The notes: generated by a model not told the origin, from the sequence alone. A stretch of DNA of 64,000 bases from Zonotrichia leucophrys gambelii (GCF_028769735.1 NC_088171.1:131333533-131397532), one strand, 5' to 3'. Positions 39,601 through 52,624 are shown, counted from the stretch's first letter. Program-made: numbers and translations.

Positions 39601-39925
39601 CTCACAATGAAAAGTCCACTTCATTTTTAAACGTTCTTCTTTGCAATAGCGATATCCTTCACTTCCCTCTTGCTTACTGGTACTGAGAGCCCAGATGTGT
39701 CTGCCACACTGGTTTAATATTCTCTTTGGAATATGAAAAATATTTGCTACCAGTGATACATTGTTATTAATCTGCTAACTAAGGACTCCTTCCATGATTC
39801 AATAGCTGCTGCTTTCTTCTGTCAATCTGAGTTTTTAACTTCTCTGCTTATGATGGACTGGGCAGCAGAGGAAGGGAATTATTTTAGGGTGCTGCAGAGC
39901 CAGATGTTTAAAGGATGTTTGGCTG
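36652..39925. other. Intergenic region without supported genes
   Basis: Mixed-composition DNA. Overlapping open frames on both strands around 38,090-38,860 (up to 146 codons) have no recognisable motif and no convincing splice boundaries. No repeat family was recognised. Confidence 0.5.
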
Positions 39926-39929
39926 TAGA

Positions 39930-40690
39930 AGTGTTGATTTGCTGGAGGGTAGGAGGGCCAAGGCAGGGCTTAGGCCATTGTGTGAGGTTCCACAAGGTGA
40001 AGTGATGAGTCCTGCACTTGTGGGGGCAGAGTGGCTGGAAGGTGCCCACTGGGAAGGACCTGGAGGTGCTGGCTGACAGTGGCTGGATGTGAGCCAGAGT
40101 GTGCCCAGGTGGCCAAGAAGGCCAATGGCATCCTGGCCTGTGTCAGAAACAGTGTGGCCAGCAGGAGCAGGGCAGGGATTGCCCCCCTGTACTGGACACT
40201 GGTGAGGCCACAACTTGAATGAGTTCAGTGTTCAGTTTTGGGCCCCTCACTACACAAGAGACTGGTGTCCACAAAAGGGCAGTGGTGCTGGTGAAGGGTC
40301 TGGAGCACAAGTGAGGAGCGGCTGAGGGAGCTGGGGGTGTTTAGACCAGAAAAAAGGAGGCTCAGTGGTGACCTTTTCACTCTCTACAACTGCCTGAAAG
40401 GAGGTTGTAGTGAGGAAAGGGTCACTCTCCTCTTTCAAGTAATAATCTATATGACAAGAGAAACGGCTTCAAATTGTGCCAGGGGATGTTTGGATATAAT
40501 GAAAAACTTCTTCACTAAAAGGGTTGTCAGGCATTGGAACAGGGTGCTCGGGGAAGTGGTGGAGTCACCACCCCTGGAGGTATTTAAGACATGTAGATGT
40601 GCCATTTAGTTTAATGGTGCACTTGGCAGTGCCAGGTTAATGGTTGGACTTAACGATCTTAGAGGTCTTTTCCAACATAAACAATTCTAT
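39930..40690 (+). mobile_element. CR1 retrotransposon, longer decayed 3' copy
   Basis: About 760 bases follow the CR1 consensus in order. They include TGAGGTTCCACAAGG, GTGCCCAGGTGGCCAAGAAG, GTGTGGCCAGCAGGAGCAGG, TTTTGGGCCCCTCACTACA, GAGGAGCGGCTGAGGGAGCT and CTGAAAGGAGGTTGTAGTGA. The coding end (FFTKRVVRHWNRVLGEVVES) and the 3' end (GGTTGGACTTAACGATCTTA through AACAATTCTATAA) follow. Several small deletions and stops break the reverse-transcriptase frame, so it is a pseudogene. No clear target duplication was found. It is more divergent than the copy at 36.2 kb. Confidence 0.93.
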
Positions 40691-41630
40691 AACTATTTGT
40701 TTTACACATTTCTTTCCTTGATCACTCCTCAGCTGCCGGACCACAGGGCAGCATGTAGCAAGGAAGCCCCACATGAGTTTTGTTCCCACTGTGGTATGCA
40801 GAGCAGCACAAATAACCAGTGAGAGCCCTTGCGGTTCAAATGCCTGAAACTTCCCTCCTTCCTAAGGTGCTGAACTCAGCTGGGCATCCTCACACTACAA
40901 GCTTGAAGTTTCACTGTGTCAATGGAAATTGAGTCTTTCTGGGGAAAGAAAAAGCTTTTGTTTGGGTCCACGAACGTCCTCTGAGTCCAGTTCATTAGGT
41001 TTATAGTAGGCAATTTTGCCTTGGATTTCATCACAGATTTATCTTGATGCTCTCTGGGTCATTTCCTTGGCTTTACCTGCTGGCGTCAGGACTGTGGCTA
41101 GAGGCAAATTGATTCTCTGATGTCCTTGCAAATGAATTAAAAAATCATTTCAAATACAGTTGAGAAAGGTTTTTCAGGTTCCTGTGAACAGCGACCTTTC
41201 AATGCTAAATGATTCTGGCTCTAAATCCTTTCCTTGAAAATACCTTGAAAATAAACACAGTCTCATAAAATCATTTAACTTGAGTAAGACTGAATGCATA
41301 ATTGCTGTTCATAATAAATGATTAATCCAATGAAGGAAATTCGAGCATTAACTCTGTTTTAATTTTCAAAATAGAAAATTATATCAAATAAGAAAATGGA
41401 ATTGCTTTTCTAACACAGAAATTACGGAGATGGATTTCCCCCTCCTTTACATGGATCTGGAGTCCCTCTGGGTGAGTGTAGGATCTGCAAGGGGAGAGCC
41501 TAACTTACAGGTTCAGGTGTAAGCAAACCCAGGCCTGCTGCAGTCAGTAGGATGTTCCCCTTCACTTGGGAATGCGCGGACTGAGTTTTAGATGCACATT
41601 TTCCTTTAAAGTAAGGGCACACCAGTTAAT

Positions 41631-41659
41631 TGTTTGTGTGTGTATGTGTGTGTATGTGG
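41631..41659. repeat. (TG)n-like microsatellite
   Basis: TG units interrupted by TATG variants. Confidence 0.85.
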
Positions 41660-42117
41660 ACCAGATGCACAGATTTGCAGACCCCAGAGAATTTCAAGGC
41701 TTTCAAAGGATGTGATGTAAAATTCTGTACACTAAATTTATTTCTTCCCATGCAACTGTGTACAATCAGTTCTAATAGGAACTAGACACTTCCTGCATGT
41801 CTGTTTTTTAATGGAATCTACTAAGTTTTACAAGGGCCATATTTAGCTGTACATCCTCTCAACTGTTAACTGTATTATCCTTTTAAGGAAGTCATTAGCT
41901 GCTCACTAAACACTCTTCCTATAGTGGTTTTACAATGCATGCACACTGAAATGTGGTTCTCTGCAGGCTAAATAGCTCTCCATAGTAAAAGAGTGAATAT
42001 GTATGTGACTAGAATAAATGAGGAGAACCTCTAAAATGTATGGCACAATTAGCAAATGATTCCTTCCTCTCTGCCCTCCAACAGCTCCTAAGAGAAACTT
42101 CATATACCTAAATTTAC

Positions 42118-42133
42118 TTTTTTTTTTTTTTTT
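42118..42133. repeat. Poly-T tract
   Basis: Sixteen consecutive T residues. Confidence 0.9.
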
Positions 42134-43955
42134 AAGCATCTGATCCTAGGACTTTTGCTCGTGCCACCTGGACACTTATATTTCCTGCTACATTTTTGTT
42201 CCAACTTGAAGGAGAGAAATTATTTTCACATCCTGACTGGTTCAGCATTTGCAGCTGAAGCTGTTTTCTTCCATGTATTATTCTGGACTAGCTTCTACTT
42301 TTTATCTCACACCATTCTGTTTTGCTTTGCATGTACAAAGGGAAATAATCAACTTTCAGCCTAAAAGGTCTATTTTAATATGAAGGGCAAATAAAATGAG
42401 GAAGATCATAAGTGAAGTCTCCATGAAGATGTTCCCTGCTCTTCCTCTTTATGAAAAGAAACTGGAGGCTGCCTCTGGCAAATACAAGGTTTGTTTTAAT
42501 GTAAGTGTACAGGAAAGACCTTACTCCTTGAACCTGCCACAGTCCTGCTCTGTGAAGTCTGTATAAAGTTTACATGAGAGTTACAAATCAGGAAGAGAAA
42601 GCACTGAAATAAATGGTCTCTACTTCCTATGGAATAATGATATTGTCCTCTGCCAAACGCAGGTTGGATTTTTGCTGTACCTCTTATTGCCTTGAATAAT
42701 TGAATACCACAAAATTAGAATCCACATTCCTTTCTTTACTTGCCTGCATCTACTTCCTTTACAAAATCAAAAAATAAAGACCCCAACAATTCTTTCTTTC
42801 CAATGTACGTGTTTTCATCCCAAGTTTTGTGGCTCTTCCTCCCTCTAACTGAGACTTGTGGAAGTATGTGAACAGGTGCCTAAACAATTTCAAGCATTCC
42901 CATATCAGAAAAACTTCCTGTTCCGACTCTATGGGACTCTGTAGCCCCTGGAGACGGGTCAATGGTAACAGGAACTGCCCGTGGGCTTGCATAATCCACC
43001 TACTCTGCTGTTCACTTTTGTGGACTTCTCCCACAGCAGTGGTAGAAAGTAGAAAAAATAAATGGCAGAAAAATTATTCTGCATTACATTTTTGAGAATT
43101 TTCATGTTTGGACTGTTTCCTCCTGTCTGAGCCTGTCATGGGCAGGTCAAGGATGGGGTCACAATCCCAGTGCAGAAGCAAAATGTTGAGGCACAGACAC
43201 AAAAATAAGATGGTGCTATCCCAGTTGCCAGCCGGCTGGCATATTTGGAGAAAAAATGAGATGGCTGGGGAGGATGAAACTGTGACAGTGAGTGTGCTCA
43301 GAACAGGCAAGTAACGAGCCTGGGCTCATCCTAGGGTGCTGGGGGCATTGTGACCTCAGTGTGACTTCTGCTCTGACGTGCTCTAAGCAGCACAGGGGCC
43401 AGGAAAGTGGGAAGGAGCTGCTAAGTCTGGTCTTCAGTCTGGCAAAAGGACACGTCACTCTCAGCCTCTGTGAAGCCAGGGGGCCACACCACGTCATTCT
43501 TCCAAAAAGTGCAAATCCCAGGAGTCTGATAACTGGGAAAATCCAGAGTAAAACACGAAAAAACTTTTTACAGAGTTTTTCCTTCATCTGCATTTTTAGG
43601 AGGTATGATTAAACTCTCAAGGTTGTTAGCATAACATTTGGCATCCATTAAAAAAAAATTGTTTTCATCGTCCACATAAACAGGATTTTTCTCTTTTTCT
43701 CTCCCTTCTGAAAAAAAAATACCAGCTGATATGTTTCTAGGAAGCTAACAAGAGCAAGGGTGCATACAAAGCTGGATATGTGCACTTCCCACAAAGCTCT
43801 GCTGTGTTCTAGTCTAGTAGAACTTGGTCCTTAATGAATGAAAACAAGATAAATTCATTGAATTCAACATGCCTTAAAATAAAAATTCCTGGAGAAACAA
43901 TATAAGAACAATGAAAAGAAAGTGTTTCAATTTTTGCAGAAATTATGGAAAAAAC

Positions 43956-44016
43956 CTACTTTTCAGAAAATCCCCAAGCTTCAAAAAAACTACTTTTCAA
44001 AAAAATCCCCAAGCCT
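43956..44016. repeat. Tandem duplication, period 34
   Basis: CTACTTTTCA, then A-rich sequence and TCCCCAAGC, occur twice (starting at 43,956 and 43,990) with small differences. Confidence 0.85.
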
Positions 44017-44669
44017 CTTTGTAAAAATAGTCAGAACTTAGTTTTTTTCAAAAATTCTCCTACATTTTGTTTTGCTATTCAGAGACTGCATCCGTTTGAT
44101 GGAGCAAAGAAAGCGTCAGGAAGGCCATGTGTGTAGCAGACATGGCTCCAGTCACACAGAGGGCTGTCAGCTCCATGTGAGGCTCCCAGGCAGAACCCAG
44201 GGGCCTCATTCACAGCTTGCTCCCCCTTCCAAACTAGGCCCTGCATAAATTCCCTGAGACACACACAGCCAATTTACTCTTAAGAGCAGAAATGTACAAG
44301 TCACTACTATTATTATTATTGTTCAATAGGAAATGGATGTGGAGGGTACGGTTTTGATTAAGGAGCAGTTTACCGCTCCTGCATGGAGGAATAAATGACT
44401 GCACAGAGGGTGGAGCAATGGGGAAAACAGTCTTTTTGATGGAGATCTTCAGGCTAAAAGCCAAAGCTTGGTGTTTAGGGTAAAGGCAGACCCTGTGTCA
44501 TGGAGCTGGTGGGGAAAGCACTGTGTGCTGACTCTTGGCAGATGCAAAGAATGAGAGCATCTTGATTCTTGACCAATGACTTTTGACAATAGTCCTCACC
44601 AGAGCCCTCAGGCCAGTCCAGGCTTGGTTACAAAAAACAAAATAAACCACAACTTTTTTACAATGGATG

Positions 44670-44860
44670 GAGGTCACGGACAGACTTTAGCAATTTGTGC
44701 TGGGACCTGCTGATCAATAGTCTCATAATAGACCTAGACAGAGAGGTGAGGAGCAAGGCAGGGCATTTTGTGATCATTGTAAGTATTGAGGATAGGAAGG
44801 CACCCTGCTCTACCAGGGCAGGCTTATGAAGTTCAACCTGATGCATAAAACACACAAGAT
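44670..44860 (+). mobile_element. Possible old CR1 fragment
   Basis: Scattered similarity to the CR1 reverse-transcriptase region: GACCTGCTGATCAATAGTCT at 44,705 and GGCTTATGAAGTTCAACCTG near 44,822 match in order and spacing the CR1 segments around its LISSLINDLD-like and LMKFN-like codons. Divergence is high and the match is by eye. Confidence 0.35.
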
Positions 44861-47162
44861 AAAAACTGAACATGCATCACCCAGTGGCAATGCTGGTAGG
44901 TCTAGACTGCCAATGGTGTGTCGTATGCATAACTACACTGTAAAAAGGTTTATTTCAGTTTATCTTTTAATTAAATTCGTGTTTATAAGCTGCAAAACCC
45001 AAATACTTCCTGCGGACTCAGAAGGGCTATGCCGGATGGAATGACGTTCTTCAGCTTTGAATCAGATCTCGTGGCCAATGAAGGAGTATGATTAAGAAAG
45101 GCTAAAACATCTGGAAAACAGCTGATGATGATGTTCCCTCAGGGGACATCATCAAAATATCCTGAAAGAATATTTTTGTTGCAGAAGCAAGGCCAGTGTT
45201 GCACACACAGAAGTAATTTTTCTTGGGAAAATAAAAAACTGTCCTCATCCAGAAGTTTTTTTCTTCTCTCTATTAAAATTCAGGGGGAAAAAATGAAATA
45301 GCAATTCCTCCTTTTTCGGATAATGAAAACAAATGCTTACTAATATCTCCATATTTAGACAGGACAGCATACTTGGGAGATGTAGTCACTCATTTGATAT
45401 CAAGGGTTCCTTTGTTTGCAGAAGCAAAAATAGCATTTGAACAACCCTCATGGACACTTGGGCCTTCAAGCATGACATAGCTTTAATACAAAATTGCAAG
45501 TAGTTCAAACCCCCTTTGAAATTTATGTTGAGATTTCACTCTAAAACCTTTAAAAAGTTGGCGGCAAGGCTGGCTCAGGAGGGGTTTGCAGGGTGTCTGT
45601 CAGCCAAGCTGACCCCTCTGGGTTCATCCCCAGAGCTGGAGATCTGGGCAGCGCAGTGGCTCAGGCTGGCAGCCTCTGCAGGACAGCCCTCAGGAGCCTG
45701 GCTTCTGAATTGGACAGACAGATAACTGGACATCATAACTGCACATCAAAGCTCCTTCCAAAGGAGGAGTGACCTGCCATTCTTGTCCCTAAGGCCTGGA
45801 CTCATTTCCTCCCAGGCAGAGTCAGACACTTCCTCTTGTTCAGTGGCACAGGGCTCGGCCCTGCCCTCCATGGCCGTGTGCTCACGGGATGGCACAGAGC
45901 TGGCGTGTCACCAGCACGGCTGGTCAGGACAGAAGCAGCACTGCTAGACAGCTCCTTGACCCTGGTAATGAAGGGAGTAACATCTCAAAATCTTCCTGAA
46001 GAGCATTTCCACCCCTCTGCCTTTCTGTCTGTGCCAGTCTCCCCTTAACAGACAGGAATGCATGGAGCTGGCTCCTTCAGCTTGACAAAGTGAGACTGCA
46101 GCAGCTGCTCTCAGTAAATTCTTACCTGACCATCCAAGGACATGGAGGTCATGGGTCAGCGTCCTAGTCAGGCAGTAGAGACAAGATAAGCTGATGAGTT
46201 TTAAGATGGAGCTTGATCCTTTTAGTAAAGGACTTCAATGAGTTTGTTTGCTTTGTAGCAACCTGAGAGACCCAAGTTCCTAGGAAGCCATAGGGTTTGT
46301 GTTTTTCTATCTGTATGGTACTGGCTGTGGTCCCAGAGGATGACAGGCAGCATCAAACAGCTGAATCTTGGAGTGTTGTACATCACAGAAATGCTGGCCA
46401 GTACTGTTTTCAGGTATTAACCTTTGATGATGCCATGGAGTCAGTCATTGCCCACACTATGGCGGCAAAAGGCTCTTCCTTATTCCTCATTATGGGTATT
46501 GTCAAGTTCTCTTCTATTTCTAAGGTAGCTTTCTCAACTTCTTTTACATTTCCAAAGAGCAAACCAATAAATCATATGACCTTAAACCAACTTTTTTTCA
46601 GCATGATATTTTTCCATTATGTCCTGTGGTCAGCAGCCTCTTGTGCCTGCCTCCACAGGATTAATTTTTCCCCTCACAGCAGTATTAAGTTTATACAATC
46701 CTGCCATTACCTGCCATGTTTCCAAGGTGAGTCAGATAATTCTGGCAGGATCTCAGAAGCAGGCATGATTGACTGCAGCAATTTCTGGCACATGGCAAGT
46801 ACCACATTCCAACTTGCCAGAAGCAATTACCTCTTTAATGCAAAGTTAGTCTACATTCAAGGTAAGGGAACTGAGAGCATGGCAAGGAAACTGGACAGCT
46901 GCAATCCAAAATTTTGTGCGGTCAGAGCCATCTGAGATCCCATGCTGCAAAGATTGGAAAATATATCTATGGCTGCATCACTCCATGCTTCAGTCCCTCT
47001 TCACATCCTCATGCAGTTCTGCTAAGGCAGGGACAGTCCATGTGGCTTCCACTATTTGGAGTTTCAGGATTTTTGCCTGAGTTTCAGTTACCAGAATGTA
47101 ATGGGAAATGTGATCACAAGGGGTCCAGACTTGGTAGTTTTCCTATATAGTTAATAAACACA

Positions 47163-47168
47163 TTTATT
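47163..47168 (-). terminator. Poly(A) signal of the minus-strand transcript
   Basis: AATAAA on the minus strand, about 117 bases after the stop codon at 47,285. A T/G-rich stretch follows on the minus strand. This implies cleavage near 47,140-47,150 and a very short 3' untranslated region. Confidence 0.5.
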
Positions 47169-47284
47169 TAAACTTAGCAATTTCCTGTGGTCCACAGCAT
47201 ATTTCCAGAAAGGAAACTCAAGTGCTGCTGTACAACTGCTGTCTATAAGCAGCACCACAAAGACAATACACAAGCCACTTTCAT

Positions 47285-47628
47285 TTATTTCACAATTCGG
47301 AAGTAATCACACTCCTTTGTAGTCATGTGCTTTCTACTCAGAGCTCTCTGTGTACTTCCCCTCGAGACAAAGTCACGTTCTGTTGCTAAAATTAATGCTT
47401 CCTGAGTAGTGATGTCATGCCAGAAGAGCTGGTAACACCACTGACTCAGAGCCAGCCGCATGCATCGCTCCACCCAGGCAGCACCTTGCCAGGAGCAGTC
47501 AGCCTGCCCTGAGGTGCAAGCTGACCCGTGCAGAGTCCTTACCCAGCACCTTCCCAAGGCTCCTAATGGCCTGCTTTGTTTCCAGCTCCACAGCACAGCA
47601 CTCACACTATCTTTCTCCACAAGAGGTA
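47285..47628 (-). CDS. Candidate terminal exon, unidentified protein (C-terminal part)
   Basis: On the minus strand a pyrimidine-rich acceptor (CAAATCTTCTTTTGAG) precedes 344 bases that are open in the frame continuing the upstream block at 48,142-48,274: that block ends in phase 1 and this one supplies the two missing bases. It would add about 113 residues, ending CDYFRIVK before a TAA. The last 60 residues look more protein-like (ALSQWCYQLFWHDITTQEAL, then an Arg/Lys-rich stretch) than the Trp/Cys-rich first part. AATAAA follows at 47,168. I recognise no domain. Phase agreement across the intron, a strong acceptor and the poly(A) signal support a real transcript; whether it is translated is open. 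A spliced non-coding RNA with a chance frame is the main alternative. Confidence 0.42.
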
Positions 47629-48141
47629 CTCAAAAGAAGATTTGACTCAGCCTGTCCAAGCTGGGTGTAGGATTTGATTTCCAACCATTAGTTAAATTCC
47701 CACCTGGTACTTCAGTGGTGTTAATTTAAAACAATAACGAAGTTTCAAAATAGTGTAGCATCCTGCCGTCCAAAACAAATCCATTTATGAAGAAGAGCAT
47801 CATCACTCAGGACTACAAAAATAAATAGAAAAGGATAGTTACTTGAGGTATGTTACAACTGGTTGCCAGCTCCAGGCAGCTCATGCTGTGCCTTCTCAGA
47901 GTTCATCCCTATAACACCGATTAAATCAGTTGTCAGTAATCTGGCTAAAGACAGCCTGTGAGGATGAGTCAAAACAGAGGAAAGAAAACTACAGCAATAA
48001 AGCAAAGTGAATCTGAGAAATTATGCATAAGAGTAAACAGCAAGAAACCTGGCTCCTCTTTTCAACACATAAAGGGTTATGAAAATTCTGTGTGATCATT
48101 ACAGGAGTGGGGGGGAACCACAGGAAGCGTCAAATACTTAC

Positions 48142-48274
48142 AATCCAAATTCTTGCAGAAGATTTCAGCTGTTAATGCAGGCTCTGCTGTGCTGACTTCC
48201 CATGTTGCTGGCCCTCGGCGAGCCTCCACTCCAAAGTACTGGGTAGTTTGCCATGAGGAAGTCTGGGAAGAGAT
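48142..48274 (-). CDS. Candidate internal exon, unidentified protein
   Basis: On the minus strand the 133-base block is preceded by ACATGTTTTTTAG and followed by a consensus donor (GGATT then GTAAGT). One frame is open throughout from phase 0 and gives 44 codons plus one base, including QTTQYFGVEARRGPATWEV and LTAEIFCKNLD. The other two frames contain stops, although one only near the end. The donor is about 510 bases from the acceptor of the terminal block at 47,628, a normal short intron for a bird, and the phases agree. No upstream exon or promoter was identified between here and 63.9 kb, so the gene's 5' part is unknown. I recognise no family. Confidence 0.45.
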
Positions 48275-48895
48275 CTAAAAAACATGTTCACAAAGATATT
48301 ATTTAAGACACAGAAATTCAAACCAGCAAATTTGTGGCCAGATTTTATCATAATACTTATTGCTTACCCAGAAAACAGACTAATTAACAGTTCTTTCTGT
48401 ATCCACAGTAACTGAAAGTATTTGCACTGCCCAGAGTATGCACAGTGACTCTGAAACCAAGCTGAAGTTTGAATTTCTAGCCTAGGCTCTTCACCAAGAC
48501 CTTTGCCAGTGGGGGCTTTGGAGTGAAATAATCTTCCCATCCTTCCTTGGAAAGACTATCTCTTAAGCCCTGAATATCCCATATCCTCTCTTCTGTTCCC
48601 CGTTGTTCCCTGTTCCCACACCATCTGTGCACGTGCTGCCACCAGGACTTATGATTCCCTGCCAGTGGCAACTACTCCTGATGGGGAAATGATGGGAGTA
48701 AGCAGAGCAGGTCCCAGCTGAAAGGACAAATATTGCCCAGGGTCAAGCACCTGAGGCCAGCCCCAGTCTTACCCACGCCATTGGATACAAACAAGACTCC
48801 TCACTCAGGCTGGCTGGCAGTGGGGCAGGAGCAGCTTGGAAACCTGGAGACTTCCACAGGCTGCTGTAGAGGGCACCCAGCTGAGCAGGTCCTGC

Positions 48896-48982
48896 CTCCA
48901 TCCACCCATCCATCCATCCATCCATCCATCCATCCATCCATCCATCCATCCATCCATCCATCCACCCACCCACCCACCCATC
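48896..48982. repeat. (CCAT)n microsatellite grading into (CCAC)n
   Basis: About seventeen CATC units followed by several CACC units. It gives HPSI repeats in plus-strand frames and GWMD repeats in minus-strand frames, neither of which is a gene. Confidence 0.97.
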
Positions 48983-51539
48983 CCTGCAGCCACAGGCATG
49001 GTGTGCTCACCCACAGCAGCCAGAGCTGCTCAGAGCTGGGGATAAGCAAGCACGCCAGTGGCCTACAAGTTGGAGAAATATTGACACATGGGTGACTTTA
49101 ATTTGTGCAGGCAAACTCTAAATATCACTGCAATGAGGGCAATTGCATACTGATCCTGCTTTTCCGATTAGTCTGAGGTAATATCATGGGGACGCACTTG
49201 GATTTTCAGGTGGGAGTTTTTGGGGTTTTCTCTGAAGCATGGACTGGGAGGGATTTTTAACTGGTTTTTCAGGGTTCCCCCAGGGAGCTCCATGGGCAGA
49301 GAGTGTGAAGGCTGGTGAGCATCACTTTGTGGATGCTGTTTTACATACATGTGGTGTTAGCAAGGCTATCCCTCCACACACAGCAGGGCAGGCTGTCTTT
49401 CATCTGCCTTTCCAAGCCATCACAACTTATTTATTTCTGCTTTTAGCCTTAGAAAAGATTGGTATAATTTCTCTGAGAGCAACCAAGTTATGGATCTAAA
49501 CCTTAGCTTCATTTGGTGTAGAAATTAAACCAAAAGGAAAGTGGCATTACAGAAAACTTGTCTTCATTGCTGTTTCCTTTTCTTCTCAGGCTAGGATTTG
49601 TACTTAGGTTAACTCTACATTTCTAACTGTCTTTTTGATTTAACAGGGTTGGCAGGAAAGGGAAGAGCTGTCATAAATTGTTTCACCATCCTTTTTTTAA
49701 TTATTATTCTAAATCAAACAAACTTTGGAGGAAACTGTTTTATAAACTAAAAAAAATATCTTTAATGAAACTTGGAGAGCTGTCTTGTCCCAGTTTCACA
49801 TGGATTTCTGGGGCAGTCACACATAAAAATATGAGTGTAAAATGCTGAAGAGGATCTGGTTCTGGAAAACTTCATCTAACCTGTGCCATGAAAAGTATGT
49901 TTATATTACAAATACTAAATATAAATATATATATAATATTTTCAGGGCAATATTAATACCCAGAATGCTAAAAGCTGGCCCACTGTGTCATTTTCACACA
50001 ACAGAAAAATCGATAAGCCATTGCTACCATTTTCCTCATGCTTGGGTCTGAAATCACCTCCTCTGTTTACAAATGCTTTGGGAGAAGTTGCTTAAGAAGA
50101 AAAGGTGTGAAGTAAAACTCAGTTTGTAAAACATTAACCGTTGTTGGCTCCAGAAGAAAAACTACAATGACAATTAGATTTGGCCATTGACTATGGAGCA
50201 GCTAATCACCTAAGCTAAAATCAGATTACCCAAAATGAAAATCTTGCCTGGCTGCAGCTGAGTTTCAGACGCTGTTATTGTAAGTGTACCAAGAGGAATC
50301 ACAGCCCTGTTATCCAGACAAGGGCCAAAAGCCCAAATCAAATACCAGACAGATTAAACTGAGGCTTCCCATGTCCCCTCCCTCCTGCTGAGCCCAGGGC
50401 CAGGCACTGCCCCTCCTTGGACACCTCCTGCCAGGCACTGCCTTGGGCTCTCCACCAGCAGCCCCTGAGCCAACTCACAACACCCAACCTGCAGATCCAC
50501 TTTAAAAGATGATGTAAATGCCAAATGAAAACTTTTTGTCTCGTTGGTCTCTTGAGCTTTTCCACTCTTTGTGTTCACACATTGGTTGCAAGATACATAA
50601 ATTCAACAACAAATTTTATCCTCAGCTGGACAGGCATGCTGCGGTCAGAGATGGTGCAATATCATGTTGGCAAACATTTGGGCTCCTTGGTATTTTTGTA
50701 AATTTATTAATATTCAGCCAAAGTTTGCAGAAGGGTTTAGCTAAAAGGTCAATGAAAGAATATCTGCATATTGTAAATCTAATAATCAGAGAAGATGTAA
50801 TTTGTGTAAATTTGTAAAAAAGCCAAAGTAAACACGTTAAAGAAATTGCTCATATATCTGAGGCTAGAAGTGGGGTAATAAAAATAGAAATTATGTACAT
50901 AGGACCTATTGTGGTGTAGAAACTTAACCTCAACATATTGATTGAGGCAGTTCTTTTCCCTGAATTAATATATGCCTACAAGTGAGTATTTGTTTTAGGA
51001 AAGTTAAATAGAAAGGCCATGAATAAATATAAAGGCTGAGATGAAATAGCCATCTGGACTACATTAGCCCAAACTGCATAACTGAAGCAAAGAGAGCATA
51101 CATGCTTTGATCCAGTCACGAACAACTGAAATGAAAGTCAATGGGCAATTCCTCTTATCTAATCACCGGAGAAGAGTTTGCAGCACATGTGAGTGAGAAG
51201 GACCACTGGAGAGATCCAGCTGGGCCACCTCTGCAGCAGGAGGATCCAGGTACAGAGCCACAGGTGTCCTCGTGTCTGGTGCTACATCAGGGCCAGGACC
51301 CCAGTGCAAGGCTTATGTTTAAACTGCTAAATCTGTGCATCCAGCCTTAGCATCTCTGCAGTTTCCACACAATTAGCAGCAGAACCATATGGCAGGGCAA
51401 GCTTGAGCTTGGCTCTGTGCAGCTGGAAGAGTTGGGGTGGCTTCACAGTGCCCCATTCAGCCGTGTGGGGACACCCAGTGTCCCACAGTGAGTGAGGCTG
51501 GGCAGCCAGGCAGGGAAACACCAGCCCCTTTTAATGCAG

Positions 51540-51619
51540 ATTGGTCTTGCAAGAAATGGCATGGAGAGGGAGCATGCAGTGTTGACTGCTGCCTTGGAGT
51601 ATCCTCCATTTGGTTAAAG
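51540..51619 (+). other. Splice-bounded candidate exon (plus strand)
   Basis: The acceptor CCAGCCCCTTTTAATGCAG and the donor TTAAAG then GTGAGT bound 80 bases. Only one frame is open (26 codons, Cys-rich, including WSCKKWHGEGACSVDCC). There is no partner exon nearby, so it may be chance or part of a non-coding transcript. Confidence 0.2.
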
Positions 51620-52589
51620 GTGAGTATATGTGAATAGGATTGCCAAAAATAATAATGGGAATGACAGCCTGCACTTTCAGAGCTTGAATTCTGCCTCAGC
51701 CTTTGAATCCAGGGCTGGCTCTGGTCTTCGAGGTGCACAGATGCACTTAACTCTAAGGTGAAGGAGCAGACAGAATTGAGGTCTTTGAATAGGATTTGTA
51801 ACCTACTGTTGAAATCTCAGCCAGCTCCTGAATAAGTTATAAACTAATCAGAAACTGCCTTCAGTAAGCTCTGCATCCCTGAGCACCTCCTTGCCCAGGC
51901 CATGAACAGCCCATCAGGAGGGCTCTGACTCCTGGCCCCTTTGTCAAAGATGTCCTGTTTGTTAGGGCTGCAAGTACCCCTGGTCTAGACCAACAGTGTT
52001 GTGCTGGCAGAAGTCTGGAGTCTCAGCCATCAGAGCATTAGGAACTTTTCACTGCTGTAGATGGCTTGAGGGGACCGAATGGGGGACAGGGAGTGTCAGG
52101 GGGCCAGGAGGCAGAGGCACCTGCTCAGGAGCCAGGCAGGAGTAAGATGCCTGTTGATTTGGTGATGGGCAGCACACGGCCTGAGCGAGGAGACGGCGGT
52201 GCTCAGAAAGCAAAGCTTGCTGAAGGCAGCTTCTGATTCGTTTTTTGCTTACTCAGGAGCTGGCTGGGATTTCAACAGCTGGTTCAACCACAGAGAACCC
52301 AACTGTCTCCTAGCAGAGCCTTGTCTGGAAAGGGGGAAGAAGAAATTTAGTTGAATCCAAGGAAATAATTTTTCAAGATCCCGTTGTCAACTGCCAGCTT
52401 CTTGAATAGCTTTTCCATTTCTCCTGTGCTCCTCTGTGCCTGTGGTTAATGTGTTGGGTTTGTAAACAGGCAGAGTGTAAAGTCAGCCCTTCTCTGCTGA
52501 CAACAGCTCTGTGGCCAACAACATAATATTATCTAATAATGTCCCTTCATTATTTTCACAGAGCAAGGGAAATGATATGCAATTGTTCA

Positions 52590-52624
52590 CATATATATAC
52601 ACACACACCTATATATATATACAT
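52590..52624. repeat. (AT)n/(AC)n compound microsatellite
   Basis: AT units flank a short AC run. Confidence 0.88.

Larger units (their letters stand above)
40691..47140. other. Intergenic region without supported genes
   Basis: AT-rich DNA with a few microsatellites and a 34-base tandem duplication. A 212-codon plus-strand open frame at 46,297-46,935 is the longest here; it has no motif I recognise and lies just beyond the 3' end of the minus-strand transcript unit at 47.1-48.3 kb. Nothing else was supported. Confidence 0.5.

Noticed and set aside
46297..46935. 212-codon plus-strand open frame
   Set aside because: No recognisable motif, signal or splice context. It sits beyond the poly(A) site of the minus-strand unit and is best explained as chance or a decayed repeat.
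48367..48480. Possible further upstream exon with donor GTAAGC at about 48,366 (minus)
   Set aside because: The frame required to join the next block contains a stop, and the intervening intron would be only about 90 bases.
48477..48671. 64-codon minus-strand frame just upstream of the 48.1 kb block
   Set aside because: Looked protein-like, but it ends in a stop before the candidate exon and has no donor linking to it.
48743..49095. Frames encoding HPSI or GWMD repeats
   Set aside because: Direct translation of the CCAT microsatellite.
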